Position numbers and translations under genes: made by a program. From NCBI GenBank assembly GCA_030581615.1, contig JAKTTT010000008.1, positions 415,514 to 479,513 on the forward strand: a stretch of DNA of 64,000 bases. Direction: 5' to 3'. Below the pieces are notes generated by a model that was given only the letters and a program-made list of their open reading frames with translations, was not told the DNA's origin and ran no database searches. This document shows, piece by piece, positions 1 through 10,992 of this stretch. Numbering within the stretch: position 1 is the stretch's first letter; the number at the start of each line of letters is the position of its first letter. The stretch is from Alloascoidea africana (lineage: Eukaryota; Ascomycota; Alloascoideomycetes; Alloascoideales; Alloascoideaceae).

Positions 1-1521
1 TAGAAACACATGTCCTTTCTGTGTCTCTGCTTTTTCACGCAGTGCAATACATGCACCCAAAGTGGCAGGAAGTGCAAACCCTATGGAGGCATAGTAGGGC
101 TGCGAAATTAATCGTACTCCAGTGGGGAAATTCATGTCAGGGATTGCAAATTGGAAGCTGCACAAATCGGCCACCAATGTGTCGTTTTCTTGGAGAACCA
201 AGTTTGAAAAATGAGATGCAAACCCTGCTTGAGAAACACAGTTTTCTAGTAGTTTCCCTTCCACTTGTTTCACCGGCTGATTAGAAGGCTTGATCCTCTG
301 TTTATCGGGGAACGCAAGAGTCTCACCGGTTTTCTTTTTTTGGAGTTTCAGGACTTGTACGAGCCTTTCCAAGACAAGTCCATAATTCCCGCCTAGCTTT
401 TCGGTATCAAAACATTTTTCATCTCTGACAGAGATGTAATCATGGTTAAAAGCAATTCTATTGCGATCATTTAATGGGGATGTGAAGGCACCCGTGTTGA
501 GATCGGAATCAAGAATGCCAAAGTGCAAGATAAGGTCTGCCTCTTCTTCGACCAATCTAGTAATTTCCTTAGTTTGTGTGAGTTTGCCCATATACAGCCC
601 TGCATAGTAAGGTTTTGTCTGATCAGCTGTGCCAACACCCGAAAAAGTCGTAAATGTTGTGAAACTTGTCAGATCGAGGAATTCGGTTGTCAAGTTGGCC
701 AGTCCTGCTCGCATCGATTGACAGTCCATTATATTTATAGGGAATTTGGAATTCTCAATCTCGACCATGATCGAGTTAACAATTTCATTCACCTCCAACT
801 CAGCTTCGTATGTCAAGGAGGGCTCGACTAATGAGTTGCAGATGCTTTGAGAAAGCAAAGACTTGGACACGGGGAAATCAACGCTTGAAACGGGCAAAAA
901 TATATATCCGGGCAAGCTCATTGTGCGAACTTGTTGAACCACCCGTTCAAACTCTGCGACTGCGGTACCAACGTCATCGATCCAGGCTTGAGCACACGAT
1001 ATTGCCTCTGCCATCTTTGCATAGATTTTATGATCAGGTAGCGCCCTTTTCCTGCCTGGTATCAGATGGTGTATTTTGTTTGTGGTATTCCATAATGCTT
1101 GAGAGCTAACGCCTACAATATGAAGCACAGGCACTCTTTCCGCGTAAGCGCCTGCGACTCCATTTATCGCTGAGAGTTCTCCGACTCCGAATGTTGTCAC
1201 CAGGACACTAAATCCAGCAGATTGTGGTCCAGAGATTGTTGATCCAGCGAATGGTGAACCTTTTACCCTGGCATAGCCATCAGCAGCGTAAGCAGCGTTT
1301 AGTTCATTACAACATCCAACCCAATCGATCCCGTCCACTTTGTACATTTCCTCCAAAAAGGTCAGGTTGAAATCTCCCGGAACTCCAAAAATGTTGGAGA
1401 TTCCGAGCTGTTGAAGCCGGTGGAAAATGAAGCGCCCAAAGGGGATTGTGGTCGATTCTGTCGCTTCTTGTGGGACACACGCCGAATCAGAGTTTGGCTT
1501 TTGCACACTAATTGGAGCCAT
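1..1521 (-). CDS. ARO10: 2-oxo acid decarboxylase, PDC/ARO10 family (3' part missing)
   Basis: The protein starts at the ATG at 1521 and stays open to the window edge (507 codons seen, no stop). It is a thiamine-diphosphate enzyme that decarboxylates pyruvate or aromatic/branched 2-oxo acids to aldehydes. The N-terminal TPP module has GVPGDFNL and then WVGCCNELNAAYAADGYAR, which carries the catalytic Glu of the family. The catalytic His pair is in NKIHHLIPGR (H151-H152; in Pdc1 it is H114-H115). Near the edge is YYASIGFALPATLGA, the start of the C-terminal cofactor module; the GDGS magnesium motif lies outside the window. The His pair and the SIGF segment sit about 40-70 residues later than in Pdc1, which fits the longer Aro10 type (phenylpyruvate decarboxylase of the Ehrlich pathway) better than a main glycolytic Pdc. 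The family is certain; the choice of ARO10 over a PDC paralogue is inference. Confidence 0.85.
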   Translation of the reverse strand, partial: MAPISVQKPNSDSACVPQEATESTTIPFGRFIFHRLQQLGISNIFGVPGDFNLTFLEEMYKVDGIDWVGCCNELNAAYAADGYARVKGSPFAGSTISGPQSAGFSVLVTTFGVGELSAINGVAGAYAERVPVLHIVGVSSQALWNTTNKIHHLIPGRKRALPDHKIYAKMAEAISCAQAWIDDVGTAVAEFERVVQQVRTMSLPGYIFLPVSSVDFPVSKSLLSQSICNSLVEPSLTYEAELEVNEIVNSIMVEIENSKFPINIMDCQSMRAGLANLTTEFLDLTSFTTFTTFSGVGTADQTKPYYAGLYMGKLTQTKEITRLVEEEADLILHFGILDSDLNTGAFTSPLNDRNRIAFNHDYISVRDEKCFDTEKLGGNYGLVLERLVQVLKLQKKKTGETLAFPDKQRIKPSNQPVKQVEGKLLENCVSQAGFASHFSNLVLQENDTLVADLCSFQFAIPDMNFPTGVRLISQPYYASIGFALPATLGACIALREKAETQKGHVFL

Positions 1522-2304
1522 TATTTACAAATTTGAAGCAAAATAAAGAGAAGAATGGATAGGAATTGGAATAGAAAACTGTCAGACATTAGGAACAAGT
1601 ATCTATATATATAGACGAGACCCAACACAAGAAGCTCGGCAAACCATGGCTGTCGAAGGAACAGAATGAACACCACAAGAATGAAGCTTGGCCCCTTAAA
1701 CTGTATCTACTGCGATGATCCCTACCGGTGCTCCCTTTCCACGAGCACCAGACAGCCCGTTTGACGTATCGCGCTGTCAAGCTACTAGGTTAGCTCACAC
1801 CACCAATCTTTTTTCGCTGGAAAAGAGCGGCTAACGGCTCGGGTGTTCTCGGCTTTGCACGGCTATTCCAGGCCCCCGGCGGATAACAACACAAAGCCAA
1901 TAGTTCATCATCCAAGCATAAGGTGTGCACGTCACATAATAATAAGAATGAATGCCTTCTGTTAGCTGCCATTCTTCCCATTCTGAGTTTGTGGCTTAAG
2001 CGTTTTTTTTTTGTTGTTGGAAAGCTGATGGGACGTCAGGTACAAGAAGAAACAGGGGCTTGCTAGAATGAGGCTGGATAGTAGAGTTTTAAGGAATGCG
2101 TGAGTTATATAACATAGCATTTGGGATCATATAATTCCCGTTTAATTTGAATCACTGTCTGGAGAATAACTGCATACCTCATCACCTCTTCCTCTTTTTT
2201 AATCAGCAAAAAAAAACCTAATTATGTTTCCTTTTTTTTAATCAACTATTAGGAACAAACAAAAAGTCCCTTTTTTTTTTTGGCATTTCATTTTTATTTT
2301 TACC
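1522..2304. other. Intergenic: decarboxylase promoter and NCR1 3' flank
   Basis: I see no gene here. The short open frames on the minus strand have no recognisable content. T-rich tracts at about 2205-2300 (A-rich on the NCR1 sense strand) are compatible with 3' processing signals of NCR1, whose stop codon is at 2305. The rest is the upstream region of the decarboxylase gene. Confidence 0.5.
1604..1613 (-). promoter_or_regulatory. TATA box of the decarboxylase gene
   Basis: An alternating TATATATATA run lies about 85 bp upstream of the ATG at 1521, the usual distance for a yeast TATA element. It is a strong match, whereas most genes in this window lack one, which fits an inducible catabolic gene. 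Confidence 0.5.
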
Positions 2305-5300
2305 CTAATCTTCCTCCTCTGATGACTCAAAGTCTGCGGGTAGCAATCGAGAAGTGATTTCTTCCGAGACAGCAGTTACAGATGTATCAAAGATATAGCC
2401 ACGACCTCCAAAGCATGCCAACATGACAGGTAAAAACACAAGACTGTGCAATGTAGAGACAAAAACCAAAGCACACCACATTCTGAAATAGTAAATCTCA
2501 AATATCTTTGAGCTGGTAAACGCAAGAACACAAACACCAATCAGTTTGGTCATCGCAATTCCACCAAAGACTGAACCTCCAACGCCAACGAGAGAATTGA
2601 AAGCCCTTTCGGTTTTAGTTGAGAGTTCTCCTCCTCCCAAATCAAGTTTGTCTGTAACTGTAAATCCTCGAGTTATATGCGTACAAAATTCAACAGCAAT
2701 GCCAACACATATAACAAGATTAACCAGACTCACTGCATTAAGGGATACACCCCAAACCACCATTATTCCTCCAATATTCACCAATATCATAGCAACCGTT
2801 ACTATTAAAATCGTTGCTGCTCGTATTGACCCCAAAAGCACACTTGATGTAAACCAGATCAATAAGATCGCAGTACCCAACAGAGTAAAAGTCAACTTCA
2901 CAATCGTCAGGTATTGAACAAAGTAAATGTAAAAAGGTGAGTATGCAAACACTTTTACACCAACTTTATCTGTGAGCTCTTTTGATATTCTCTTTGAGGC
3001 GTCTAAAGCAGTGATAAAGTCGTTTTGAGTTTGTAATCTCACATGGCTGGTTCTAAAAGTGGATGTATTCACTTGGTTGGTTGCCGGGTCGTATACAATT
3101 GCTGAAGAATAAGGTGCTCTGCCTCCCAATGGACAAGGGTCGCTAGGCGAGTCAATCCATATTTCAAAATATCGACTAAACTCTTCGTCTTCTGGGAATC
3201 CAGTCATATCATAGCCCCATTCTTTATTCACAAAACACGTTTCGCATTGTCTTGGAGAAGCGTGCGGAGGACATACTTCTGTTTCATTGGTGTTCTTTTT
3301 AAATCTGCAACACTCATCAAGTGCTGGGTTCAGATATGTAAAGAAATCATCAATCCAACTGGAGACAGGTTCCGCAATGTATGAAACATTGGGTCTCTTT
3401 CTTTCCTGTTCCAATTGATTCACTAATGAAAACTCCTCACAGGATGAAAATCGACCACACAGAGCCTGCTGGCCAGCCCTCTTTGTGACATCGACATCAG
3501 AAACAACAAAGTATACAGGAGGTCCAGCCTCAAAGTATTTTGAAAGATCGATAAAGTAATCAATGAGGTAAGAATCAGACGGAATTGCAATCTTTTGGTC
3601 GAGGCCTAGCTCAATCTTTGGCAGCAACGCCAATGAAATTCCCAGCCACAAAACAAATGCTGAAATCACAAACGGCTTTACTTTACTCCTGAGCAATATT
3701 GGGGCATAATACTTTTTGATAACACGGGAAAACATCGATTCGTGAGAAGTCTCCAACAATTGAGGAATTATCACATCTCTTGAAGCATATGATGCATACT
3801 TCCTGCCATCGTCGATCTTGAAGAAGAAAAAGTCAGCACGACCTTCATCAACCCGTATTTGGTCTAATGCTAGAATAGATATAAAAGCTGTTAGCTGAAG
3901 AATTGCGTTGATGATTACAGCACCAGCCGAGTACATTGCAAAGTTTCGAACTGCAGGCATTGCAACAGCCGCTCCCAGTGAGAAGCAAATGGCTTCTGAT
4001 AACGCAGAAAGAACAATGCTTGGGGCTATACGGCTGACGGCTCTGGAAACACGTTCAGGGACAGTGTCCGTTTGGTATGATGAGTTGACAACCTGCAGTT
4101 CATGTCTTAGCAAAAAGATATTATCCACGCCTACCGCGAGAACCAAAAATGGGATCACCTCTGCGATAATGAGAGTAGCCTTGACTCCAAAGAAGGAAAA
4201 TAATCCAACTGACGATGTAACAGATAGGAGCACGATAAAAATGCCAGCCAAACCTAGTGTAAATTTTGCCTGAACAAGATATTTGACATTGAATCGAGGA
4301 AGACCTCCACCTAACGCAAGAGAAGCATAGGCAAACATGAATAGGTAAGAGAACGCAATAATTCGTCCATCTGAATTGGAACTTTTGTTCAGTTCTTCTT
4401 CCAGTGAAATTTCTGTGTTGAAGCTCAGTCGTAATCCTCTGAGAGCTGCTTCCTCTTGTAACTCAAGAAGAGTATTCTTTAGCAGCGTTTCCCATTCTTC
4501 AATATTTTCAATTTCAGGGGCTCCTTCTTCATAATTGTTCACCACAAAAGTCGTAATTATAGCTTGCGAGCTGAAAAGATCGCCCTGGTCAATTTCACCT
4601 CCAAATAGGTATTCCTTTTTCAGCGGTTGTTGAAACGGCGGCAGACAATTAACTGGAGAATTTGTGCAAGATTTTAACAGGCTCTGCCATCTAGTCTTCG
4701 GGAAGGCGTTAAGATCATCCTGAAAGTACTGGCTGAAAGACTGAATTACACAGGAATCCCCAGTTGGCTTGAAGCAAAGGCCATCTAGGGAAACACCTGT
4801 TTCCGTTTCCAAAGATTTCAGCTGGATTTCTTTTTCAAACCACCACCTCAAGTTTTCATATGACATTACAGGGCCAGTATCATTAACGACAAAGATTTGT
4901 TCTGCTCTATAGAAAGGCCCAAACTGTTCATCGAAATACTGCTTTTCCTTAAATGATGGGTCATCGGGGCTCACCCAAAGTCTTATCGGATTCTTCTCCA
5001 AAGAGAGATTTAGCATACCGGCAGATAGACCGCCTACAATAAGGAGCGTCAATCCAATAACTGCAGCTGGATACCTGGCGCAAATATAGGCTAATTTTCC
5101 AAACCACCGTTCAAGAATACTGTTCAAAACATAGGTTTCTTTCGTCAAGTAAAAAGAATCGCTTAGATCGTCCTCGTCTTCACTTGAGTAAGTTGATTCG
5201 GCAATCAATTGGAGTCTCTGGCTAGATCGCCTTCTGCGATGGTTCCATACAACCAGACCAGTGTAGCCAAGCAGATACAAAACCAAAGCGCCGGAATATA

Positions 5301-6224
5301 TGATGATGACGGCAAAAGAAAAGCACGGCAGCGCTCCAACTTTACAGGAGCCCCTTAGCTTGACCGGTTCGAGTTGAGGGCAGGAACCAGGACAATCGGA
5401 ACAGGAGCATTTGTATTTTGGATCTGGATCTGAGCAATTTCGTGCAATTCCTTTAGCTCGTTTCATGTCCTCGGGTGTATCATCCCATGGAAAGTTTATC
5501 TGAAACGGAGATCCGCCTAATAGCGGTTTCTCATCTCCAAGAAACTTCAAAAACCCTTTATAATCCTTTGCTCCACCGCCGATAAGATCCATCGCGTAGC
5601 CATTTGTAGCGCCGAATTTTACATCTTTACATGAATCATAAAAAGCAGATGCAAACTCCGGATCAACAAAATAGTCCAACTCAGTAACAACTTCTTTCTT
5701 GGACATTGAAGTAGTTGAGCCCGTAACATTGGCGAATTGGGATTGATTCGGTGAGCATGTAAAACGACACCAGAACTGAAAGAAGTTCTCCTTGCAAGCA
5801 GGGCAAGACGAAATGATGTTCTCTGCCTTTTTAAGGTTGTTTTTCAAAGTAGTCAACTAAAGCAAGGCGACGTTAGAATAAAGCTCAACCGGTATCATAG
5901 GCTTATGGAAATCCTACCTGGCCATAATCACAGCAATTCTCTTCCAGAAATTCTGTGCCGCATAGCTCTTCGAGTAGCTCTGCTTCTTCGTCTGTTGGGG
6001 GTGAAGCTTCCACATTTGCTACGCAGGGCAGCTCCTTGCCAAATAAACTCTTTTTACCACACTAGAACGGCAATGCCTGTTAGCTACTTGAGATTGCAAA
6101 AGATTGAAACCGGTTTTCGATTTGGTCTAATACATACACTACTGTAGATAGCGCATAGACCAGGGGAATGATCCACCTCCGCAAGAACAACCGAAACCGA
6201 GCAGATCAGGGCCCATGCTTCCAT
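2305..6224 (-). CDS. NCR1: NPC1-type sterol transporter of the vacuole membrane (3 exons)
   Basis: Exons are 6138-6224, 5918-6061 and 2305-5856, giving 1260 residues (NPC1 proteins are about 1170-1280). Exon 1 encodes a signal peptide (MEAWALICSVSVVLA) and the start of the cysteine-rich sterol-binding domain. The first junction gives CAIYSSCGKKSLFGKELPC and the second ENCCDYGQLTTLKNNL, both matching NPC1 exactly. Introns are 6062-6137 (GTATGT, GCTAAC, TAG) and 5857-5917 (weak donor GTAGGA, TTCTAAC, TTTAG), both in phase 0. Exon 3 carries TCSPNQSQF, the first transmembrane segment, the luminal domains and a sterol-sensing domain ending in LAVGVDNIFLLRHE, then a second set of membrane helices and an acidic tail. 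NPC1 proteins take sterol from NPC2 and pass it into the vacuole or lysosome membrane. Start and family are secure. Confidence 0.95.
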
Positions 6225-6399
6225 CAGAAACGATGGACGTAGTCCCCGAAGTATTCTCATACCGTTGCCAATGTCAAAAATCGATTAGCTCGAAGTGTTA
6301 ACAAAATATAGATAAGGAAATGATGGGAAGGGTGGCGAGCATTACAACAGATCGTTGTGCCTGCAACTGATTATCTCGAGGAAGGTGGAGCGGATTGCA

Positions 6400-6407
6400 T
6401 TACCCGG
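6400..6407 (+). promoter_or_regulatory. Reb1-like site TTACCCGG
   Basis: Exact TTACCCGG, the core bound by the general regulatory factor Reb1 in Saccharomyces. It lies 176 bp upstream of the NCR1 ATG. The binding protein in this species is inferred. Confidence 0.5.
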
Positions 6408-6621
6408 CACTCGTGGAAATATAGTTAGCTCATTTTATTGTTACAATCGAGGAAGCGAACCTCAGATTAAGGCGCAACCGGAAATCTGCCATCACAAACC
6501 CACATTTGGCTTTATGATACAATAATCCAGCTTTGAAAATTTTGGCTCCTGATAAGGCTTTAATGGGTTTCGTGACGTTTCCGCTTTCTGGCAGATGTTA
6601 AACAAAGTGTCTCTACGTCAT

Positions 6622-6629
6622 CCGGGTAA
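6622..6629 (-). promoter_or_regulatory. Reb1-like site (CCGGGTAA on the plus strand)
   Basis: Reverse complement of TTACCCGG, 359 bp upstream of the YPI1 ATG, paired with the site at 6400. Confidence 0.5.
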
Positions 6630-6987
6630 TAAGCTCAGCGTTATCCGAGAGCAGATAGAGTAAACAGCCTAGACACTGTAACACAAGCCAAGAAAAAAAG
6701 TATACAGGCTTGTTTCTTCCAAGGTAGCAATCTGAACACATATTTTACCTGTAACGAGGACCTAGAGTTGCAAGCTTCAGCATCTTTTGGGCGATTAGAT
6801 CCACAGCAACCAGGTCAGGTGATGACATCTGATTGGGTAACCCTGCCTTTACTGGTGTGATTTGCGCCAAATCCCTCAAATCACTTAGTAATCTCAAACA
6901 ACACGGAACTCGCCATCAAACATTTGCTCACCTCCAAGGTTCAGTCTAAGTTTTAGCAACTCTCATCTTTTTCATCATCTAGCTGGA

Positions 6988-7491
6988 ATGGCTCATGTTC
7001 AGCAGAGGTCGAATCCCACTGGTACGGTTGCAGAGGTGGAGGAAGAAGCCCCTTCTACAATCCTTCATTTAAGGGCTCCCACACCAAGACGACAGGTTCG
7101 ATGGCAAGAGGATGTCATCGACAATGAGCATATGAACAAAAAGAAAACAAAGAGTATGTTTGAACAATACTGGCTAAAGGGTGAACGTATTTATATTGAC
7201 ATTTTTATTCTAGTTTGCTGTATATTTCACAAGCAACGAAACTTTGACGAGTCTTCCTCTGAAGAAGATTCTTGTGATTCTGACAGCTCGTCATCGTCGT
7301 CTTCAAGCTCTGACTCAGATGGTGAAGGACATAGAAGTAACGGGCCATCCCGGACTCCAAGAAGAAGGGTTCGGAGAGCTCCTTCCCCCAATGCATACGA
7401 AAAACAACCCAAATATGGGAACAGGAAAGGCAAAAGCAAAAGCAGTGGTCATGGTCATGGTCATTCTCATTCGCATTTTCACGCTCATTAG
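6988..7491 (+). CDS. YPI1: Type 1 protein phosphatase inhibitor (inhibitor-3 family)
   Basis: Exons 6988-7153 and 7214-7491 give 147 residues. The PP1-binding region reads [20 protein letters not shown] (the VxW form of the RVxF motif) and splicing joins it to the family block [16 protein letters not shown]. The family controls Glc7/PP1 in the nucleus. A Ser/Asp/Glu-rich stretch, an Arg-rich RRRVRR segment (nuclear signal candidate) and a tail of alternating His and Gly/Ser follow; inhibitor-3 proteins also end His-rich. The intron (7154-7213: GTATGT donor, TTCTAG acceptor) is exactly 60 nt and has no stop codon, so unspliced RNA would encode a 167-residue protein with 20 extra residues inside the conserved block. 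I take the spliced form as real because it restores the family sequence. Confidence 0.9.
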   Translation: MAHVQQRSNPTGTVAEVEEEAPSTILHLRAPTPRRQVRWQEDVIDNEHMNKKKTKSMFEQYWLKGERIYIDIFILVCCIFHKQRNFDESSSEEDSCDSDSSSSSSSSSDSDGEGHRSNGPSRTPRRRVRRAPSPNAYEKQPKYGNRKGKSKSSGHGHGHSHSHFHAH

Positions 7492-8502
7492 CACGGTTTA
7501 TAAACATGCAGAATGTTCCTCTAGAATGCTACTATAATACACGCTTCAAAGGGACAGGAGCTATGCCATTATTTATCGACTTTGAGTCCAAGGTTTTGAA
7601 TTGCTTCTTCTGCTTTGCATGCCTGCTTACTACACTATAAACATGTACCAAATACAGCGTTGTAGATGTGATACAATAATAGGGAATAAATTTGCAGCAA
7701 CCATTTTTGCTAATTTGGAACGGATATGTGTCAAGCATGCTTTTTCATATCTGCCAACCTGATTTCTCTAAGCCTCGTCAATAAAGGGATGAAGAAAACA
7801 AGAAGAGTTTACTTCTGCGAAAAATTTTGAAATTTTTGTCTAACTTTTCATTCACTGAACCGAACAGTCTTCAATGATACCATCATTTATAGAGTTGTAT
7901 ATATCAAGGCAATGGTTGTGCATGGATTGTGTTCTCCAACAATGGCTGAAGGCAGTTGGTAATTCACCAATGGTCTCCGATCCCCTTAGTGTTCGAGTTT
8001 GTTTAGTCATCTAGAAAAGCATCAAATACATTATTGGATTGATCCTGTAAAAGGGGGTTGAATGATTCTATTTCTTTCCAACTCATGCCTAACCTCGAGA
8101 CAGTTCCAGTAGCTGACTTCCGGGTCAATTACCCGGAGAAGTACAAGAAACCTTGCCTAAACCACCTTCATATGAAGATACCAGAGAAGCTCATAGAATA
8201 TGCAATTTATGTCTTTGAGCCTAAACAATAGATACCGTGTCGATAAAAACATACAAACTGGGACTTTTTATGGCCGACATTATCTTATTGTTTAAGTGAC
8301 TCTCAAATCATCCTTTCTATCCTGTTTGTTGGATATCTCTGGAAAGGGATAAGCGCCAATAGTCCAATCTTGAATTGGATCTTCTCAGGCAATTGCCTCG
8401 ATAGATCTCATTTTCACATCACTTCTCGGATTGGATACCCTTTTCATCCAAAGAAAATCAAGATAACAGACTCAACGGGCTACCTTTATTTGTTTACTCA
8501 AC
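7492..8502. other. Intergenic, no clear gene
   Basis: About 1 kb between YPI1 and the next plus-strand gene. The only notable items are a 48-codon open frame at 8085-8231 (listed separately) and a TTACCCGG motif at 8129-8136 inside it. The rest is AT-rich promoter-like sequence. Confidence 0.5.
8085..8231 (+). CDS. Possible 48-residue small ORF, unassigned
   Basis: ATG to TAG, 48 residues, beginning MPNLETVPVADFRVNYPEKY and ending EYAIYVFEPKQ. The composition looks protein-like, with no low complexity, but I recognise no family and it overlaps a TTACCCGG motif. It could be a small gene, an unspliced exon, a relic, or chance. Confidence 0.2.
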   Translation: MPNLETVPVADFRVNYPEKYKKPCLNHLHMKIPEKLIEYAIYVFEPKQ

Positions 8503-9660
8503 ATGGCTTCTCCTATATTTATGTCTAAACCGAGTTCAACCATCTCTATTGCTTCCATAACTAGAGGAATTCAACTAGCGGCTCTTGGATCGATCAACGC
8601 CTTGAAGAATCCGAATATATTTCGGTTTTCCTTTTTCAAACTGTTTATCAAAGCTACAATTGGTTCAATATTACTACAGTTGCTAGTGTGGACATTTTGG
8701 TACCTGCTTGAGGTTTTCCATTTTGTGGTTGTGTACATCACTTCAGGGGATATGACATCTGCGAATTCTGCAGCTGATCTTGTTCATTTTATGGATAGAT
8801 GGATTTTTAATCTTGGTCCTTTTATTGTTATCTCTATCAGGTTTTTCCAACCTGATCTGGATACTGTATTTATTGATACTTTGGAGCATTTCGATAAGAT
8901 TCATAAATCGCAATATCCATGGTCAGATAGACAATATCACGCAAGGCTCAAAAATCATAGTCGAGTCACTATGGGGAGGAAAGACCCCCTAATTACTCGA
9001 ATTCTTGAAAAGTTTGGGCTCGCTGAGAACGGGGAATACTCCGTATTCGTTACAACCTATTTGAAAAGAGTCATGTTTTCTTGTACCCTTTTCATGGTCT
9101 CGAACATACCTTATGTTGGCCCATTCACCTTGGCAATTGTTTCGTTTATGAATTTAAACGATGTTGTAGGTACTTCAGTGGCCATAACGACATTCACCTT
9201 CTGTTTAGTATTGCCAACTAGGTTTATACTCATATTCCTATGTTCCTTTTGGAATGGAAGGGCACTAATATGCGATTTGCTATTTCCATACTTTTCAAAG
9301 CTTTCTTTTTCAAAGCTGGAACAAGATCAATGGCTAAAATCACGAGAAGGGATTCTGTACGGCTTTTCGTTTTGCTTTTATCTACTGCTACAGGTTCCTT
9401 TTGTTGGAATCTTGGTATATGGACTTGCAGAGGGGAGCGCGGCCTACTTGATAACCCAAATATCAAATCCACCTCCTCGATATACGAAAGGATATACTCA
9501 TTGGATTGAAAAAGAAATTCTCTGGACTAAAAGGCGTCCCGAATTTCTTGAGCTTGAGGAGCATGATATTTATTATACCGACGAGGACGAGGACCTGTTA
9601 ACAGACTCGACATTAACCTCCGTTTCAACTTCAAGGAAGGGAACACCCATGCCATTATAA
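8503..9660 (+). CDS. Multi-pass membrane protein, probably RRT8/LDS family
   Basis: 385 residues from the ATG at 8503, single exon. Hydrophobic segments lie near residues 50-75, 100-120, 190-225, 230-250 and 280-320. The most telling stretch is WLKSREGILYGFSFCFYLLL followed by QVPFVGILVYGLAEGSAAYL: a charged WLxxRE turn followed by a long hydrophobic hairpin, as in the EI24/CysZ-like Rrt8, Lds1 and Lds2 proteins. In Saccharomyces those proteins sit on lipid droplets and help build the outer spore wall. The C-terminal tail is acidic (DEDEDL) and then Ser/Thr-rich, probably cytosolic. Assignment rests on fold-level resemblance only; another EI24-like membrane protein is possible. Confidence 0.55.
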   Translation: MASPIFMSKPSSTISIASITRGIQLAALGSINALKNPNIFRFSFFKLFIKATIGSILLQLLVWTFWYLLEVFHFVVVYITSGDMTSANSAADLVHFMDRWIFNLGPFIVISIRFFQPDLDTVFIDTLEHFDKIHKSQYPWSDRQYHARLKNHSRVTMGRKDPLITRILEKFGLAENGEYSVFVTTYLKRVMFSCTLFMVSNIPYVGPFTLAIVSFMNLNDVVGTSVAITTFTFCLVLPTRFILIFLCSFWNGRALICDLLFPYFSKLSFSKLEQDQWLKSREGILYGFSFCFYLLLQVPFVGILVYGLAEGSAAYLITQISNPPPRYTKGYTHWIEKEILWTKRRPEFLELEEHDIYYTDEDEDLLTDSTLTSVSTSRKGTPMPL

Positions 9661-10611
9661 AAAATATTCATCTTGAACGATATCTATTTCATTCTGTTTC
9701 TGTTCTTTGTGCATTACTTTGTGTTTGTTTACTATTGGCATTTTCTCTTATCTAGTCATAATTTTGAATTTTAATGATCATACTGTAGAAGAGGTTGAAC
9801 AATTGAAGAGAATCTGGGATAGCTCTTGCTCTGGATTATGGAGGGGAAAAACAATATCTATACCTCTCAAACGCCACAAATCTACCTGGTTTTGTAAAAG
9901 CTTCTTCACGAGTGACTAATATCTATGCGAAATTTACAAATAATCCACCTCAAAGGCAGAATTTGTTCCAACCTTGATTCTGACAATCTGTCTAGGGAAC
10001 CGGAATTTCGGGCTGTTGAGGGAATTACATTTGTTAGCTTTGTATAAATGTGAAGCGCTTGGTGAAGTTATTAAATCATATGTTGGGGATTAAGATCTCA
10101 GGGAAAGAAGCTGTGCATAATAGTATGTAAGGTGATTTACCATGCTAGCAACGAAACCCATCCAAAAGAAGTGTATTTTAGTTTACTTCAAGAGGTTAAA
10201 GATATTTGGATTTATTTATTTCAAGTAATGCTGGTGATGAAGATCTACAGAAAGCAATGGTTCAATGGGAAAGGCTTCTTTCTGTATGAATGGAGGTAGC
10301 ATATCTTTAGCTTTTGAACTTTCATAGGCCACCACCAGATCATTGATCCTTCCAAATAATGAGCAACCTATGTCTTGTGTACCGGGCGCGAGCAGCGGCC
10401 TTGGAAACACCTCTATTGTTCCCATTCGTCAAGTCATTTTCTACGATGCCTTCAACTTATGAACAACAGCATCCTAGCACAAAGAAGAGACGAAGAATAC
10501 CGAATAGTGTTAGCCTAGAACATGTAGGTACCAAAAGATGTAGAAAAAGCAGCAAGAGATATGAGATGTACACGAAATTCATTAACAATTAATCGATTTG
10601 ACACTTAGTTT
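9661..10611. other. Intergenic, with one doubtful small ORF
   Basis: Between the RRT8/LDS-like gene and the LYR gene. Open frames here are short and show no family signature; a 69-codon minus-strand frame at 10216-10425 is listed separately. The rest is AT-rich. Confidence 0.4.
10216..10425 (-). CDS. Possible 69-residue small ORF, unassigned
   Basis: ATG at 10425, stop at 10216, with an in-frame TGA just upstream of the ATG. The centre reads GRINDLVVAYESSKAKDMLP, which looks like folded-protein sequence, and the end is His-rich (DLHHQHYLK). I recognise no family. Given how many genes here are spliced, it could be one exon of a small gene. Confidence 0.25.
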   Translation of the reverse strand: MGTIEVFPRPLLAPGTQDIGCSLFGRINDLVVAYESSKAKDMLPPFIQKEAFPIEPLLSVDLHHQHYLK

Positions 10612-10992
10612 ATGTTATTTGCTCAATCAAGGAAACTATGGAAAGACGTTCTCCGGACAGCATACAGTAAGAAAGACTGAGAACATGAGAGTGAAGACAA
10701 TCTTAGTGACTTACAACGACTGAATAGCTGTGAAAGACCCAAGCACAAGAAAGGAACTCATCCTTTTCGCAAGGCAAGATTTTGAAGCTCATAAAAATGT
10801 CACAGATGTTGTAAGTTTCCAATTCTACCATAAACTTTGGCGGTTGTAGTACAAGTTTAACTTTCAGTTTGGGGTTTTAAGGAGCAATTACGATATCTTA
10901 TTTCCATTGGACAGAAACAACTACGCGATATGTCTCGGTCTCTTGGGCTTACTCTGCCTTCAAAGTCTCGAACCAAGAAACACGAGCATTAG
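10612..10992 (+). CDS. LYR-motif (complex 1 LYR, LYRM2-like) small mitochondrial protein
   Basis: Three exons (10612-10666, 10728-10810, 10882-10992) give 82 residues. The product begins MLFAQSRKLWKDVLRTAYTV and continues RKELILFARQDFEAHKNVTD, then VEQLRYLISIGQKQLRDM. This is the LYR layout: an N-terminal LYR helix, R..L..xAR..F..nk..td, then a QLRYLIxxGxxQL helix. The LYR triplet itself is LWK here. Intron 1 (10667-10727) uses GTAAGA and TAG. Intron 2 (10811-10881) uses GTAAGT and an AAG acceptor; the upstream CAG at 10865-10867 would shift the frame and lose the last helix, and it lies only a few bases after the likely branch TTTAAC. LYR proteins assemble respiratory or Fe-S proteins with acyl carrier protein. 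The exact client is unknown. Confidence 0.75.

Larger units (their letters stand above)
6225..6987. other. Divergent promoter between NCR1 and YPI1
   Basis: These 763 bp separate two divergent starts. I see no gene. Two copies of the Reb1-like octamer TTACCCGG lie in opposite orientation (6400-6407 and 6622-6629), suggesting a nucleosome-free shared promoter. Confidence 0.6.
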
